A stretch of DNA of 8,587 bases from Clostridia bacterium (lineage in GTDB: Bacteria > Bacillota > Clostridia > Christensenellales > DTU072), in contig JAQVQU010000057.1 in the NCBI GenBank assembly GCA_028701415.1, positions 1-8,587 of the forward strand. The letters run 5' to 3'. Below the pieces are notes generated by a model, which worked only from the letters and a program-made list of their open reading frames with translations, searched no databases and had not been told where the DNA came from. Of the stretch, positions 1 to 6,726 are shown one piece after another (positions within the stretch are counted from its first letter, which is position 1; each line of letters opens with the position of its first letter). Position numbers and translations under genes: made by a program.

Positions 1-10
1 CCCTTTATTG

Positions 11-16
11 TATAAT
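11..16 (+). promoter_or_regulatory. Candidate -10 box for the MFS transporter gene
   Basis: A perfect TATAAT lies 88 bases before the MFS start codon. The matching -35 box would fall just outside the left edge of the window, so only half of the promoter can be judged. A start near base 23 would give a leader of about 80 nt. That leader holds two short hairpins: GGGA/TCCC at 32-44 and CCCC/GGGG at 66-80. The ribosome binding site AGGAG follows at 94-98. Confidence 0.45.
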
Positions 17-104
17 ACCTTGAGAGTAGTTGGGATTTTTTCCCTTTTGAGAAATTCGTTACTAACCCCGGTTTTTGGGGGAAATAAATTTTTAGGAGTA
101 AAGC

Positions 105-1781
105 ATGAAACTGAATTATGCAAAAACGATTAAAGTAGGATTGGCCTTTGCCGTAATAATGGTTTTCTGGTCTGCCTATGACTTTGTAGTTCCGTTGCTT
201 TTGGAAAATGCATACGGACTTTCAAACAGCCTTCGTGGGCTTATCATGGGTCTTGACAACTTGTTGTCTCTCTTTTTGCTTCCATTGTTTGGAAAAATTT
301 CTGACAAAACGAAAACAAAGTGGGGAAGAAGAACACCTTACATTTTCCTAGGCACTATTGTTTCTGTAATACTTATGGTATTCGTTCCAGTAACCGCAAA
401 CTCTTCTCTAAAGCAAGGAATGGACCTTAGAGAAAAAATAACCAATACGGAAGTTGCCGGGTATCTCTACACCGACCACAATAATATCGTTTATACCAAT
501 GAGGACCTCTACACTATGCTATATAACGAAGGGGCCACAAATAGCGATTTTTGTGATAGAACTTATCTTGCAAATAATGGAATTAACTCTTTAGAAGAAT
601 ATTTACAGGTTGCGCTTAACCCCACTGAAGTCAATGAAGATGGGGACACAGTACAAACAGCCGATTACAAAAAGTTCGTAAATACTGGAATTAACAACTA
701 TGCCAGTACTCAGGTTTTTGAGAAAGTAACCAAAAATAATATGGGTTCACTTGTTGCTTACATGGTAATCCTATTATTAGTTCTAATCGCTATGGCCACC
801 TTCCGTTCCCCAGCTGTCGCCTTGATGCCTGATGTTACGCCAAAGCCACTGCGCTCTCAAGCAAATGCCATGATCAACCTCGTAGGAGGTTTAGGTGCTG
901 CAATTGCTTTCGTGATATATACCGTTACTTTTATGATCAATCCTACCGGTTATATTGCAATATTCATTGCAGTCGCTGCATCAATGTTAATCTTGATGGG
1001 ATTATTCCTAATGTTTGTAAAAGAGCCCAAACTAGTTAAAGAATGTGAGGCTCTTTGTGCCGAATATGGGATCTCGAACGATGATATTGAAGAAAAAACA
1101 GTGGATGCTTCAGGAGAGACCGTCGTTTTTACGGATGAAGAAACCAAGAAAAAGAAAAAGGCAATGTTTATTTCCTTCGTGTTAATTCTTGCTTCAATTT
1201 TCATGTGGTTTATGGGATATAATGCGGTATCATCAAACCTATCGATTTTCACTACAAAAACCCTAAATCTATCACCCGGTATCTCAGGTATTGTCTCTGG
1301 AATTAGTATGGGAATATCTGCTATAGCTTTTATCCCAGTTGGAATGCTGGCAGTTAAAATTGGAAGAAGAAAATCAATTATGTTAGGATTTGCCCTTGCG
1401 GTACTATCCTTCTTCCTTATATTCTTCTTTGCCTCAAACGCTGGCCCTGCCTCCATGTATTTGTTTATTATCTTCTATCTAATTGCAGGATTCGGCTTGA
1501 TTATTGCAAACGTTAATACTTTCCCGATGGTTGTGGAATTGTCCTCAGCTGGAGATGTGGGTAAGTACACTGGATTCTATTACACAGCAACTATGAGTGC
1601 TCAAGCAATTACTCCTTTTATCGCTGGTTTAATTATGGATAAATGGGGAGCAAAAAATCTTTTCATTTATTCAGCCGCTTGTGTACTTGTCTCAATAGTT
1701 TTAATGTTCCTAGTTAAACATGGGGACAGTAAAGCGCCCCCACCGAAAAAGAAGATAGAGCTTCTTGCAGCAGATGACTAG
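105..1781 (+). CDS. MFS transporter, GPH/SLC45-like cation symporter with large extracellular insert
   Basis: This 558-residue membrane protein belongs to the major facilitator superfamily. It most resembles the glycoside-pentoside-hexuronide:cation symporter/SLC45-like branch, whose members usually import sugars or glycosides with a cation. Twelve hydrophobic segments are visible, at about 12-34, 44-64, 77-97, 215-233, 254-278, 281-304, 353-373, 389-414, 419-445, 449-470, 487-510 and 517-537. The cytoplasmic loop 2-3 carries the MFS signature KISDKTKTKWGRR (64-76), and its half-repeat KIGRRK is at 418-423. A Lys-rich central loop (about 306-352) separates the two six-helix halves. The oddity is residues 98-214, a hydrophilic stretch between TM3 and TM4 that should face outward; this loop is normally only a few residues. 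The start is supported by AGGAG at 94-98, six bases before ATG. The gene stands alone, convergent with the dehydrogenase gene, with a terminator right after its TAG stop. The family is a confident call; the substrate is unknown. Confidence 0.88.
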   Translation: MKLNYAKTIKVGLAFAVIMVFWSAYDFVVPLLLENAYGLSNSLRGLIMGLDNLLSLFLLPLFGKISDKTKTKWGRRTPYIFLGTIVSVILMVFVPVTANSSLKQGMDLREKITNTEVAGYLYTDHNNIVYTNEDLYTMLYNEGATNSDFCDRTYLANNGINSLEEYLQVALNPTEVNEDGDTVQTADYKKFVNTGINNYASTQVFEKVTKNNMGSLVAYMVILLLVLIAMATFRSPAVALMPDVTPKPLRSQANAMINLVGGLGAAIAFVIYTVTFMINPTGYIAIFIAVAASMLILMGLFLMFVKEPKLVKECEALCAEYGISNDDIEEKTVDASGETVVFTDEETKKKKKAMFISFVLILASIFMWFMGYNAVSSNLSIFTTKTLNLSPGISGIVSGISMGISAIAFIPVGMLAVKIGRRKSIMLGFALAVLSFFLIFFFASNAGPASMYLFIIFYLIAGFGLIIANVNTFPMVVELSSAGDVGKYTGFYYTATMSAQAITPFIAGLIMDKWGAKNLFIYSAACVLVSIVLMFLVKHGDSKAPPPKKKIELLAADD

Positions 1782-1786
1782 AACAA

Positions 1787-1815
1787 AAAACCTCCGGAAA
1801 CGGAGGTTTTCTTTT
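1787..1815. terminator. Bidirectional intrinsic terminator between MFS and SDR genes
   Basis: A perfect 10-bp stem, AAAACCTCCG (1787-1796) and CGGAGGTTTT (1801-1810), encloses a GAAA tetraloop and begins 5 bases after the MFS stop. On the plus strand it is followed by a T-rich tail (1807-1815). On the minus strand the A-run at 1785-1790 becomes a T-run. It can therefore end the MFS transcript and the convergent dehydrogenase transcript, whose stop lies 45 bases away. Confidence 0.92.
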
Positions 1816-1854
1816 CGAGTGATATAATAGAAAATATATTTTTATTCACATAAA

Positions 1855-2661
1855 CTATAGAGTCAATAGTCCGGCATCCAAAACGTACTGGGCTCCAGTA
1901 ATAAATCTTGCCTTATCTCCTGCTAGGTACACCACTAAATCGGCTACGTCTTCTGGTTCTATCCATGGGGTTGGAAGAAGATTCCCAGCAGAGGCTTCTG
2001 CAATTTCTATGGGGGTCTTACCTTCAAGGGAGGCGAGCCCGTCATTCATAGGAGTATTTACGCCCGTTGGATGAATGCTGATTGCTCTAATATTATATGG
2101 CGCTAGCTCTATTGCAATGGCCTTTGTAAAGCCAGTCAAGCCCCACTTGGAAGCTGTGTAATGGGAAAGTCTATTCCCGCCTCTAAGCCCCATTGTTGAA
2201 CTATTATTAATTATTACTCCAGACTTTTTTTCTTTCATGTATTTTACAATCCTTCTAGTAACAATAAATGCACCTTTGAGGTTTATGTCTAACATACTGT
2301 CCCACTCTGCATCTGTCATTTCATCAACCTTTGCGTAAGCACAAATTCCAGCATTGTTAAATAAAATATCTATTTTCCCAAATTTTTCTATTGTTTGAAT
2401 TACTGCTTCGGTAACAGACTCATCATCTCTGACATCAGCACAAAAGGAAATGCATTCCCTTCCCAAATCTTTTATTGCTTTTTTAAGGGATAACAATTCT
2501 TCTGGACAACCAAAAGTATAATCGGGGTATTCTATTTTTTTAGCAACATCAAGGGCTACTATATCACATCCCTCTTTAGCAAGGGCAATTGCCACTGCTC
2601 TTCCCTGACCATGTGCCGCTCCAGTTATAAAAGCTACCTTGTTTTTTAAATTATTTTCCAT
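1855..2661 (-). CDS. Short-chain dehydrogenase/reductase, carveol-dehydrogenase/mycofactocin-coupled type
   Basis: A 268-residue classical SDR that should oxidise an alcohol or reduce a carbonyl in the cytoplasm with a nicotinamide cofactor. The Rossmann motif TGAAHGQG is at 13-20. Asp38 at the end of strand beta-2 suggests NAD(H) over NADP(H). AD (75-76) and NNAG (102-105) follow. The catalytic tetrad is complete: Asn127, Ser155, Tyr168 and Lys172 (YTASK). After Asp38 comes an extra stretch (about 39-65) with the pattern Tyr...PEEL...LGRE. With HPTGVNTPM (197-205), this resembles the mycofactocin-coupled/carveol dehydrogenase subgroup, which can hold its NAD tightly; that placement is from memory of the family. 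AAGAGG at 2668-2673, six bases before ATG, supports the start. It lies 175 bases downstream of the CMD-like gene on the same strand. I see no clear promoter between them, so co-transcription is possible. The substrate is unknown. Confidence 0.9.
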   Translation of the reverse strand: MENNLKNKVAFITGAAHGQGRAVAIALAKEGCDIVALDVAKKIEYPDYTFGCPEELLSLKKAIKDLGRECISFCADVRDDESVTEAVIQTIEKFGKIDILFNNAGICAYAKVDEMTDAEWDSMLDINLKGAFIVTRRIVKYMKEKKSGVIINNSSTMGLRGGNRLSHYTASKWGLTGFTKAIAIELAPYNIRAISIHPTGVNTPMNDGLASLEGKTPIEIAEASAGNLLPTPWIEPEDVADLVVYLAGDKARFITGAQYVLDAGLLTL

Positions 2662-2836
2662 TTTCAGCCTCTTAATTCCAAAATTTTTAGAAAAAAATGG
2701 GATATTATTTAATTGTCATTCTTATATCACTATTCATAAATCCAGTGTTTATGTTCCCTTTTTATTTTCAAAAAACTAATTATTTCTATAATCCATTTCT
2801 TAGACAGGCATTTCTCATTTAATTCTATAATATTAT

Positions 2837-3367
2837 CTATTTATTGTTTGGTTTATATGCGTATAATACTTCGTCCAGTTCAACTTTTGCAACGGTATTA
2901 AATAGATTGGTGGCATACATTATTCCCGCAAAAGCAATAATGAGAGTTCTTTCTTGGTCGGTATATCTTTCGCTTAATTCTTCATAGATATTTTCGTCAA
3001 TGTTATGAGGGTCTACTGCTATTCTCCTTCCTAACTCCATTAATAATTTTTCTTCGGGAGATAGTGTGGGATTGTCCGGATCCTCTCCGCTATCCACTAG
3101 AATCTTTCTGAAGAACAAAGAACATATCATACAATTATTTCCGTTAGAAATTGCATATGAAAAAAGAGAAACAGCCCTTTCTCCAATAATCGGAACTAAA
3201 CGATCTTTCAAGGTGTACCACTCCATATATGCTTTAAATGAGGGAGGATCGTTTAGCAAGGTTCTCTTCATGTTAGTAATTCTACCATGCTTTTTAATTT
3301 GATCTTCGTATTCTCTTCGAACTTCTTCGGATGCTTTTTCATATTCAGTCATATTAATGTAAGTCAT
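2837..3367 (-). CDS. Carboxymuconolactone decarboxylase/AhpD-like family protein lacking the usual Glu and His
   Basis: A 176-residue soluble, mainly helical protein with no signal peptide. The segment at about 62-90 has the CMD/AhpD core spacing, with CxxC at Cys79 and Cys82 (NNCMICSLFF). In AhpD the motif is Glu-x11-Cys-x2-Cys-x3-His. Here the Glu position is Ser67 and the His position is Phe86, so only the cysteine pair survives. It could still act as a dithiol reductant or electron carrier, but canonical AhpD peroxidase or decarboxylase chemistry is doubtful. The start is fixed by a strong AGGAGG (3372-3377) four bases before ATG; the next Met (residue 6) would be too far away. Its position just before the SDR gene suggests a shared redox task, by inference only. 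The family call rests on one motif plus the helical pattern. Confidence 0.7.
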   Translation of the reverse strand: MTYINMTEYEKASEEVRREYEDQIKKHGRITNMKRTLLNDPPSFKAYMEWYTLKDRLVPIIGERAVSLFSYAISNGNNCMICSLFFRKILVDSGEDPDNPTLSPEEKLLMELGRRIAVDPHNIDENIYEELSERYTDQERTLIIAFAGIMYATNLFNTVAKVELDEVLYAYKPNNK

Positions 3368-3416
3368 TTTTCCTCCTCATACAAGATTAATTTTCACAAG
3401 TTGATAGTTTAATGAA

Positions 3417-3445
3417 AATATATTGAGTTTGGACTATTTTTTAAA
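3417..3445 (-). promoter_or_regulatory. Weak candidate promoter for the CMD-like gene
   Basis: Read on the minus strand, TTTAAA (3440-3445) is separated by 17 bases from TATATT (3417-3422). It lies just after the lipoprotein terminator stem and 50 bases before the CMD-like start codon. Matches to the sigma-A consensus are 4/6 and 5/6. In such AT-rich sequence this can occur by chance. Confidence 0.3.
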
Positions 3446-3465
3446 AGCCCCCGATACTCGGAGGC
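3437..3465 (-). terminator. Intrinsic terminator after the lipoprotein gene
   Basis: On the minus strand an 8-bp stem, GCCTCCGA and TCGGGGGC with one T-G wobble and a 3-base loop, is followed by TTTT and then an A/T-rich tail. It begins 8 bases after the lipoprotein stop codon. In plus coordinates the arms are 3458-3465 and 3447-3454. The U-tract is short, so some read-through into the CMD-like gene is possible. Confidence 0.75.
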
Positions 3466-3473
3466 AAGTTTTG

Positions 3474-4352
3474 TTAATTAGCAACTACATTAGAAAGAAT
3501 ATATTTCACATTGTTTTCCTGTATCATAACAGGAATATGTGAACTTCTATTAGTTACTCCTTTAGCAGGATCACCAGTAAGATAAAAACCAGTTGCCCCT
3601 GTTTTATCCTCTAAAGTGTAATATACAACTAAACTCTTCCCAACAGGTGCCTTAGTTCTAGTAAAAGAAACAGCAAGCGTTCTTGTCGAAGTAGCAGCGA
3701 TTGCGGATTCCCCAGAGCCATTTACATACTCGAATCCTCCCTGTGTTCCTTCTGCTGTAACTGCGACACTTAAAGACTCTTTATTTCCGTTAGTCGGATC
3801 AATTAATGTAAAAGTTGAAGTATAATTGCTCTCTAGCTCATAGCAACGAACGATGGAATACATAATCTCATTATCCATAAAGCCTGTCTTGATCCTAACC
3901 TTTTCTTCTTCTCCTCCATTGTACGAATAGAAATATCTTGTTCCATCATACCTTGATTTTAAGCTATATTGGGCATCCGAAGTGCTAACCTCTTTATAGC
4001 TCGCAACTGGTTTAAACCCATTCATCAGTGCTTCTGAATACATTATGATGTTTTCTGACAAATCTTTAGCAGTTTTAGTAATTAATGTTCCGCCCGAAGA
4101 AGAGGAGTTAACATCGTACTTTTCATCAGGGAATTTAGGAAGAGCTTGCTGTCCAACGGGCAATCTTCTAGTAACGATGACCAAAGACCCAGTAAGAACA
4201 TTATCTGTAAATATTGAATAAGTTAGAGTTTCCTCTTCTGCCCATGCGATACCAGGTAGCTTTTGGTCTTGGCTACATCCCGTTAAAAATACCCCACTGG
4301 CCAAAATTACCACTATTAAAAGAGATATCAAAGCTACAATTCTTTTACTCAT
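3474..4352 (-). CDS. Predicted lipoprotein of unknown function
   Basis: A 292-residue exported lipoprotein. From Met1, a short basic start (SKR) leads into a hydrophobic helix (about 5-23) and a clear lipobox, Leu23-Thr-Gly-Cys26, with Ser at +2; it should be anchored to the outer face of the membrane. The mature part is rich in Ser, Thr, Tyr and alternating hydrophobic residues, suggesting beta structure, with a Ser/Gly linker (SSSSGG) early on. The overall pattern loosely recalls DUF3108-like beta proteins, a weak impression. It lacks BMP substrate-binding motifs, so it is probably not the binding protein of the adjacent importer. ATG at 4352 is preferred over the in-frame GTG at 4355, because AAGGA at 4360-4364 lies seven bases from ATG but only four from GTG. 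It sits 179 bases downstream of the last permease gene, with its own promoter and terminator. Confidence 0.8.
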   Translation of the reverse strand: MSKRIVALISLLIVVILASGVFLTGCSQDQKLPGIAWAEEETLTYSIFTDNVLTGSLVIVTRRLPVGQQALPKFPDEKYDVNSSSSGGTLITKTAKDLSENIIMYSEALMNGFKPVASYKEVSTSDAQYSLKSRYDGTRYFYSYNGGEEEKVRIKTGFMDNEIMYSIVRCYELESNYTSTFTLIDPTNGNKESLSVAVTAEGTQGGFEYVNGSGESAIAATSTRTLAVSFTRTKAPVGKSLVVYYTLEDKTGATGFYLTGDPAKGVTNRSSHIPVMIQENNVKYILSNVVAN

Positions 4353-4382
4353 CACTATTTCCTTAATAATTAAAGTTTCTTA

Positions 4383-4411
4383 ATTATATATCAATAAAAA
4401 TAATCGGTCAA
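4383..4411 (-). promoter_or_regulatory. Sigma-A type promoter for the lipoprotein gene
   Basis: On the minus strand TTGACC (4406-4411) is separated by exactly 17 bases from TATAAT (4383-4388), which is 11 of 12 consensus bases. A start near 4376 gives a leader of about 24 nt that carries the AAGGA ribosome binding site at 4360-4364. This is the best promoter in the window and shows that the lipoprotein gene can be expressed independently of the ABC genes. Confidence 0.85.
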
Positions 4412-4447
4412 ACAATCCTAATACTACACAACAAACCTACATAAACC

Positions 4448-4505
4448 AAAACTTTACTATCATTATATAATCGAAGAATTATGTTTAAAATAAAGTAAAG
4501 GTTTT
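4448..4505. repeat. Inverted repeat flanking a TATAAT-containing palindrome
   Basis: AAAACTTTACT (4448-4458) is matched by the inverse arm AGTAAAGGTTTT (4494-4505), with a single extra G at 4501. The 35 bases between hold the palindrome ATTATATAAT (4462-4471). They also hold a possible minus-strand promoter, TTTAAA (4484-4489), 16 bases, TATAAT (4462-4467). The element lies between the last permease gene and the lipoprotein promoter. It may be an operator, a weak 3' stem for the ABC transcript, or chance in AT-rich DNA. Confidence 0.4.
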
Positions 4506-4531
4506 AAAAACATTATAATACGAACTGGCGT

Positions 4532-5482
4532 TTATCGATCTTCTCTAAAATACGATAAGCCCAGGGAACTTGGGGGTTGAGTTTCTTTCTTCTTGAAAAA
4601 GGATATTATGATAAGAACAAGGGCTGTGACTAGGTATGGAATTATTTTTAAAAGCTCCTTATCAGCGAATCCAACCCCGGAAATGTAGTTAGGTAAAATA
4701 TATAGTACTCCGAATATAAAAGATCCCAATATACTGATACTAGGTTTCCAAAGCGAGAATATTACGAGTGCTACCGATAACCAACCCATTGCTTCTATAA
4801 CATATTCAAGAGACCCTCTGGTACAATCCAATATATAGAAAGCACCCCCTATACCCGATATACCGGAGCCCAAGATACAAGCAATGTACTTATATTTATT
4901 AACATTAATTCCCGATGCATCAGCTACAGCTGGATTTTCTCCAACTGCATTAAGTGATAAGCCCGTTCTAGTCTTCTTAAGAATTATGGCGACAATTATT
5001 GCTATAGCGATGCCAAGATAAACAAGTGGACCATGGGACAAAAATATGCTCGAAAACCAATCGGATCCAATATTATTGCCAAACATAGGAGCAGAAAAGG
5101 GTTTACTTGCTACATAAAAAGTTGTACCAAGCCTACCCATCTTTGACCCCCAAAAACCAAGTACGCCTGCTCCAAAGGTCGTAATTGTAAGACCTGTTAC
5201 ATTTTGGTTACATCTTAAAGAAATGGTAAATAGCCCATATAGAGCACCTCCGAGTCCAGCAAAAAGCATTGACAACGCAACCGCGGTTAGGATTGTTAAA
5301 AAAACACTACCACTAGAGAATGTAAGATTTGCTCCAATACACCCGCCTACAGCACCTAGGCACATAATTCCCGGGATTCCTAAATTTAGGTGCCCGGATT
5401 TTTCTATAATAATCTCTCCTGTGGACCCATATAGAAATACTATACCAAATCTGATTGCTTGAGAAACAATTAAAGTAAACAT
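4532..5482 (-). CDS. BMP-class ABC transporter permease, NupQ/YufQ-type
   Basis: A 316-residue integral membrane subunit of an ABC importer, in the branched-chain amino acid/nucleoside permease fold. Near the N-terminus is the family block Gly22-Glu23...KSGHLNLGIPGIM (28-40). Hydrophobic helices lie at about 5-20, 32-52, 60-85, 94-110, 151-168, 197-217, 230-246, 248-268 and 280-297. The cytoplasmic loop 169-197, with VGENP (180-184) followed by ADASGI (187-192), is the conserved contact region for the ATPase. The C-terminus SSLGLSYFRED (305-315) also fits this subfamily. The start codon is separated by one base from the stop of the upstream permease, and its ribosome binding site (AAGGAGAAGG, 5489-5498) lies inside that gene, so the two are likely translationally coupled. 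Characterised relatives take up nucleosides (B. subtilis NupOPQ, Treponema PnrCDE) or riboflavin, so the substrate is not certain. Confidence 0.9.
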   Translation of the reverse strand: MFTLIVSQAIRFGIVFLYGSTGEIIIEKSGHLNLGIPGIMCLGAVGGCIGANLTFSSGSVFLTILTAVALSMLFAGLGGALYGLFTISLRCNQNVTGLTITTFGAGVLGFWGSKMGRLGTTFYVASKPFSAPMFGNNIGSDWFSSIFLSHGPLVYLGIAIAIIVAIILKKTRTGLSLNAVGENPAVADASGINVNKYKYIACILGSGISGIGGAFYILDCTRGSLEYVIEAMGWLSVALVIFSLWKPSISILGSFIFGVLYILPNYISGVGFADKELLKIIPYLVTALVLIIISFFKKKETQPPSSLGLSYFREDR

Positions 5483-5483
5483 A

Positions 5484-6680
5484 CTATACCTTCTCCTTTA
5501 CAATCTCTTCATTAATATTCTCTTTTGTGTTGCCCTTATCTGTCTCTATCTCATCTTTCATTGGCTCGGTTTCTCCTGATATTGTATCTTCGTTATCAGT
5601 AATTTCTTTAACCTTCTTTTTCTTAAATACAATTCTATAATTAATGAAAAATTCTGTTGCTATTATAAAGAAGAAGAATATACCAGTCATAACTTTAGGA
5701 TAAGATGCTCCAAGCCTAGCATAATTACTGACTTGGGAGGAGCCGTTATCTATAAACACAAAAAGAAAGGAGGCCAACCCCATAGCCAAAGGATTAAAAT
5801 GTGCAAGCCAGGAAATTAAAAGTCCAGTAAATCCTCTTCCTTCTACTGTAGCATCGCCTAGAGAGTGATTTACCCCACTGACAAGTAAAAATCCAATTAA
5901 ACCACAAAGTGCCCCACAAAGAATCAATGTTCGGATTATAACGAGCTTGTTATTAATACCAACATATCTGGATGTATTTTCACTTTCTCCAACGACAGTT
6001 AATTCATATCCGTGCTTACTGTATTTTAAATATACCCACATCAGAACAGTTAAAACTACGGCTACTATGATAAAAAGTATATATTGGTTTCCCCCTAAAG
6101 GCTCAACTAATCCTTCTTTGAAAGTTAACGTTCCGGTGCTTGAGGAAGCAACACTCTTTATAAAATAATTCACCAAGCAAATGGCAATATAATTCATCAT
6201 TAATGTCAAAAGAGTTTCATTAGTGTTCCATCTTGCTTTAAAAAATGCAGGAATAACAGCCCATGCAATACCGAAAGCAAAAGCCAAAACCAACGAAACA
6301 AATATCGTTACTCCATCGGACGATTGGCCTCCCATAAAAACCAGCGCAACCGAGCAACCCAATGCACCCATAAGAATCTGCCCTTCTCCGCCGATGTTCC
6401 AAAATTTCATCTTAAAGCAAGGAGTTACAGCAATGGATACTAATAATAATATGGCTGTTTCATGAAAGAGATTCCAGATAGTTCTTTTTGTCCCAAATGT
6501 TCCGTTAATAAGATATTTGAAGAAGAAACCCATAGACTTTTCTGTGAGCAGTGCAGAAACGGCAGCACATACAAGAATAGACAGGAGAAAAGCTCCAATT
6601 CGAATAGCCCAAGCGTATTTTTTACTAACATCTATGCGTTTTACTAGATGAAACAGAGGTTCTCGCTTTGTATTAAACAT
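5484..6680 (-). CDS. BMP-class ABC transporter permease, NupP/YufP-type
   Basis: A 398-residue membrane subunit that should pair with the neighbouring permease to form the pore. An N-terminal cytoplasmic segment (1-22) precedes TM1 (about 24-46); further helices lie at about 72-90, 97-117, 122-147, 156-176, 197-219, 247-270, 284-310 and 328-350. The family block FWNIGGEGQILMGAL (93-107) is clear. So are the NETLLTLMMNYIA stretch (154-166) and the cytoplasmic GESENTSRYVGI loop (231-242), where the ATPase should dock. Residues 353-398 form a highly charged tail (Lys/Glu/Asp/Asn) with no hydrophobic content, after the point where the last helix ends. AAGGAG at 6691-6696 lies ten bases before ATG, a somewhat long spacing, but no better start is visible. 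The gap to the ATPase stop is 46 bases, consistent with one operon. Confidence 0.9.
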   Translation of the reverse strand: MFNTKREPLFHLVKRIDVSKKYAWAIRIGAFLLSILVCAAVSALLTEKSMGFFFKYLINGTFGTKRTIWNLFHETAILLLVSIAVTPCFKMKFWNIGGEGQILMGALGCSVALVFMGGQSSDGVTIFVSLVLAFAFGIAWAVIPAFFKARWNTNETLLTLMMNYIAICLVNYFIKSVASSSTGTLTFKEGLVEPLGGNQYILFIIVAVVLTVLMWVYLKYSKHGYELTVVGESENTSRYVGINNKLVIIRTLILCGALCGLIGFLLVSGVNHSLGDATVEGRGFTGLLISWLAHFNPLAMGLASFLFVFIDNGSSQVSNYARLGASYPKVMTGIFFFFIIATEFFINYRIVFKKKKVKEITDNEDTISGETEPMKDEIETDKGNTKENINEEIVKEKV

Positions 6681-6726
6681 CCAAGATGCTCTCCTTATTG
6701 AACTCTATATATCTTTTACTGTTAAC

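Noticed and set aside
950..1456. Minus-strand open frame of 168 codons inside the MFS gene
   Set aside because: It is the reverse complement of a membrane-protein gene with a strong ribosome binding site and clear motifs. The antisense product shows no family features.
1823..1828. TATAAT on the plus strand after the MFS terminator
   Set aside because: There is no -35 partner or plus-strand gene downstream; such a match is common in AT-rich DNA.
3066..3302. Plus-strand open frame opposite the CMD-like gene
   Set aside because: It is antisense to a gene with an excellent ribosome binding site and a CxxC motif; nothing supports it independently.
3474..4352. The lipoprotein as the substrate-binding component of the ABC importer
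   Set aside because: It lacks BMP-family sequence blocks, lies downstream of the permeases with its own promoter, and has a mature part that looks like beta-rich repeats rather than a two-lobed binding protein.
4353..4355. GTG at 4355 as start of the lipoprotein gene
   Set aside because: The spacing from AAGGA is only four bases, while the adjacent ATG has seven; ATG is the stronger choice.
5223..6647. Several short open frames on either strand within the permease genes
   Set aside because: They overlap two well-supported permease genes in other frames and show no motif or start signal.
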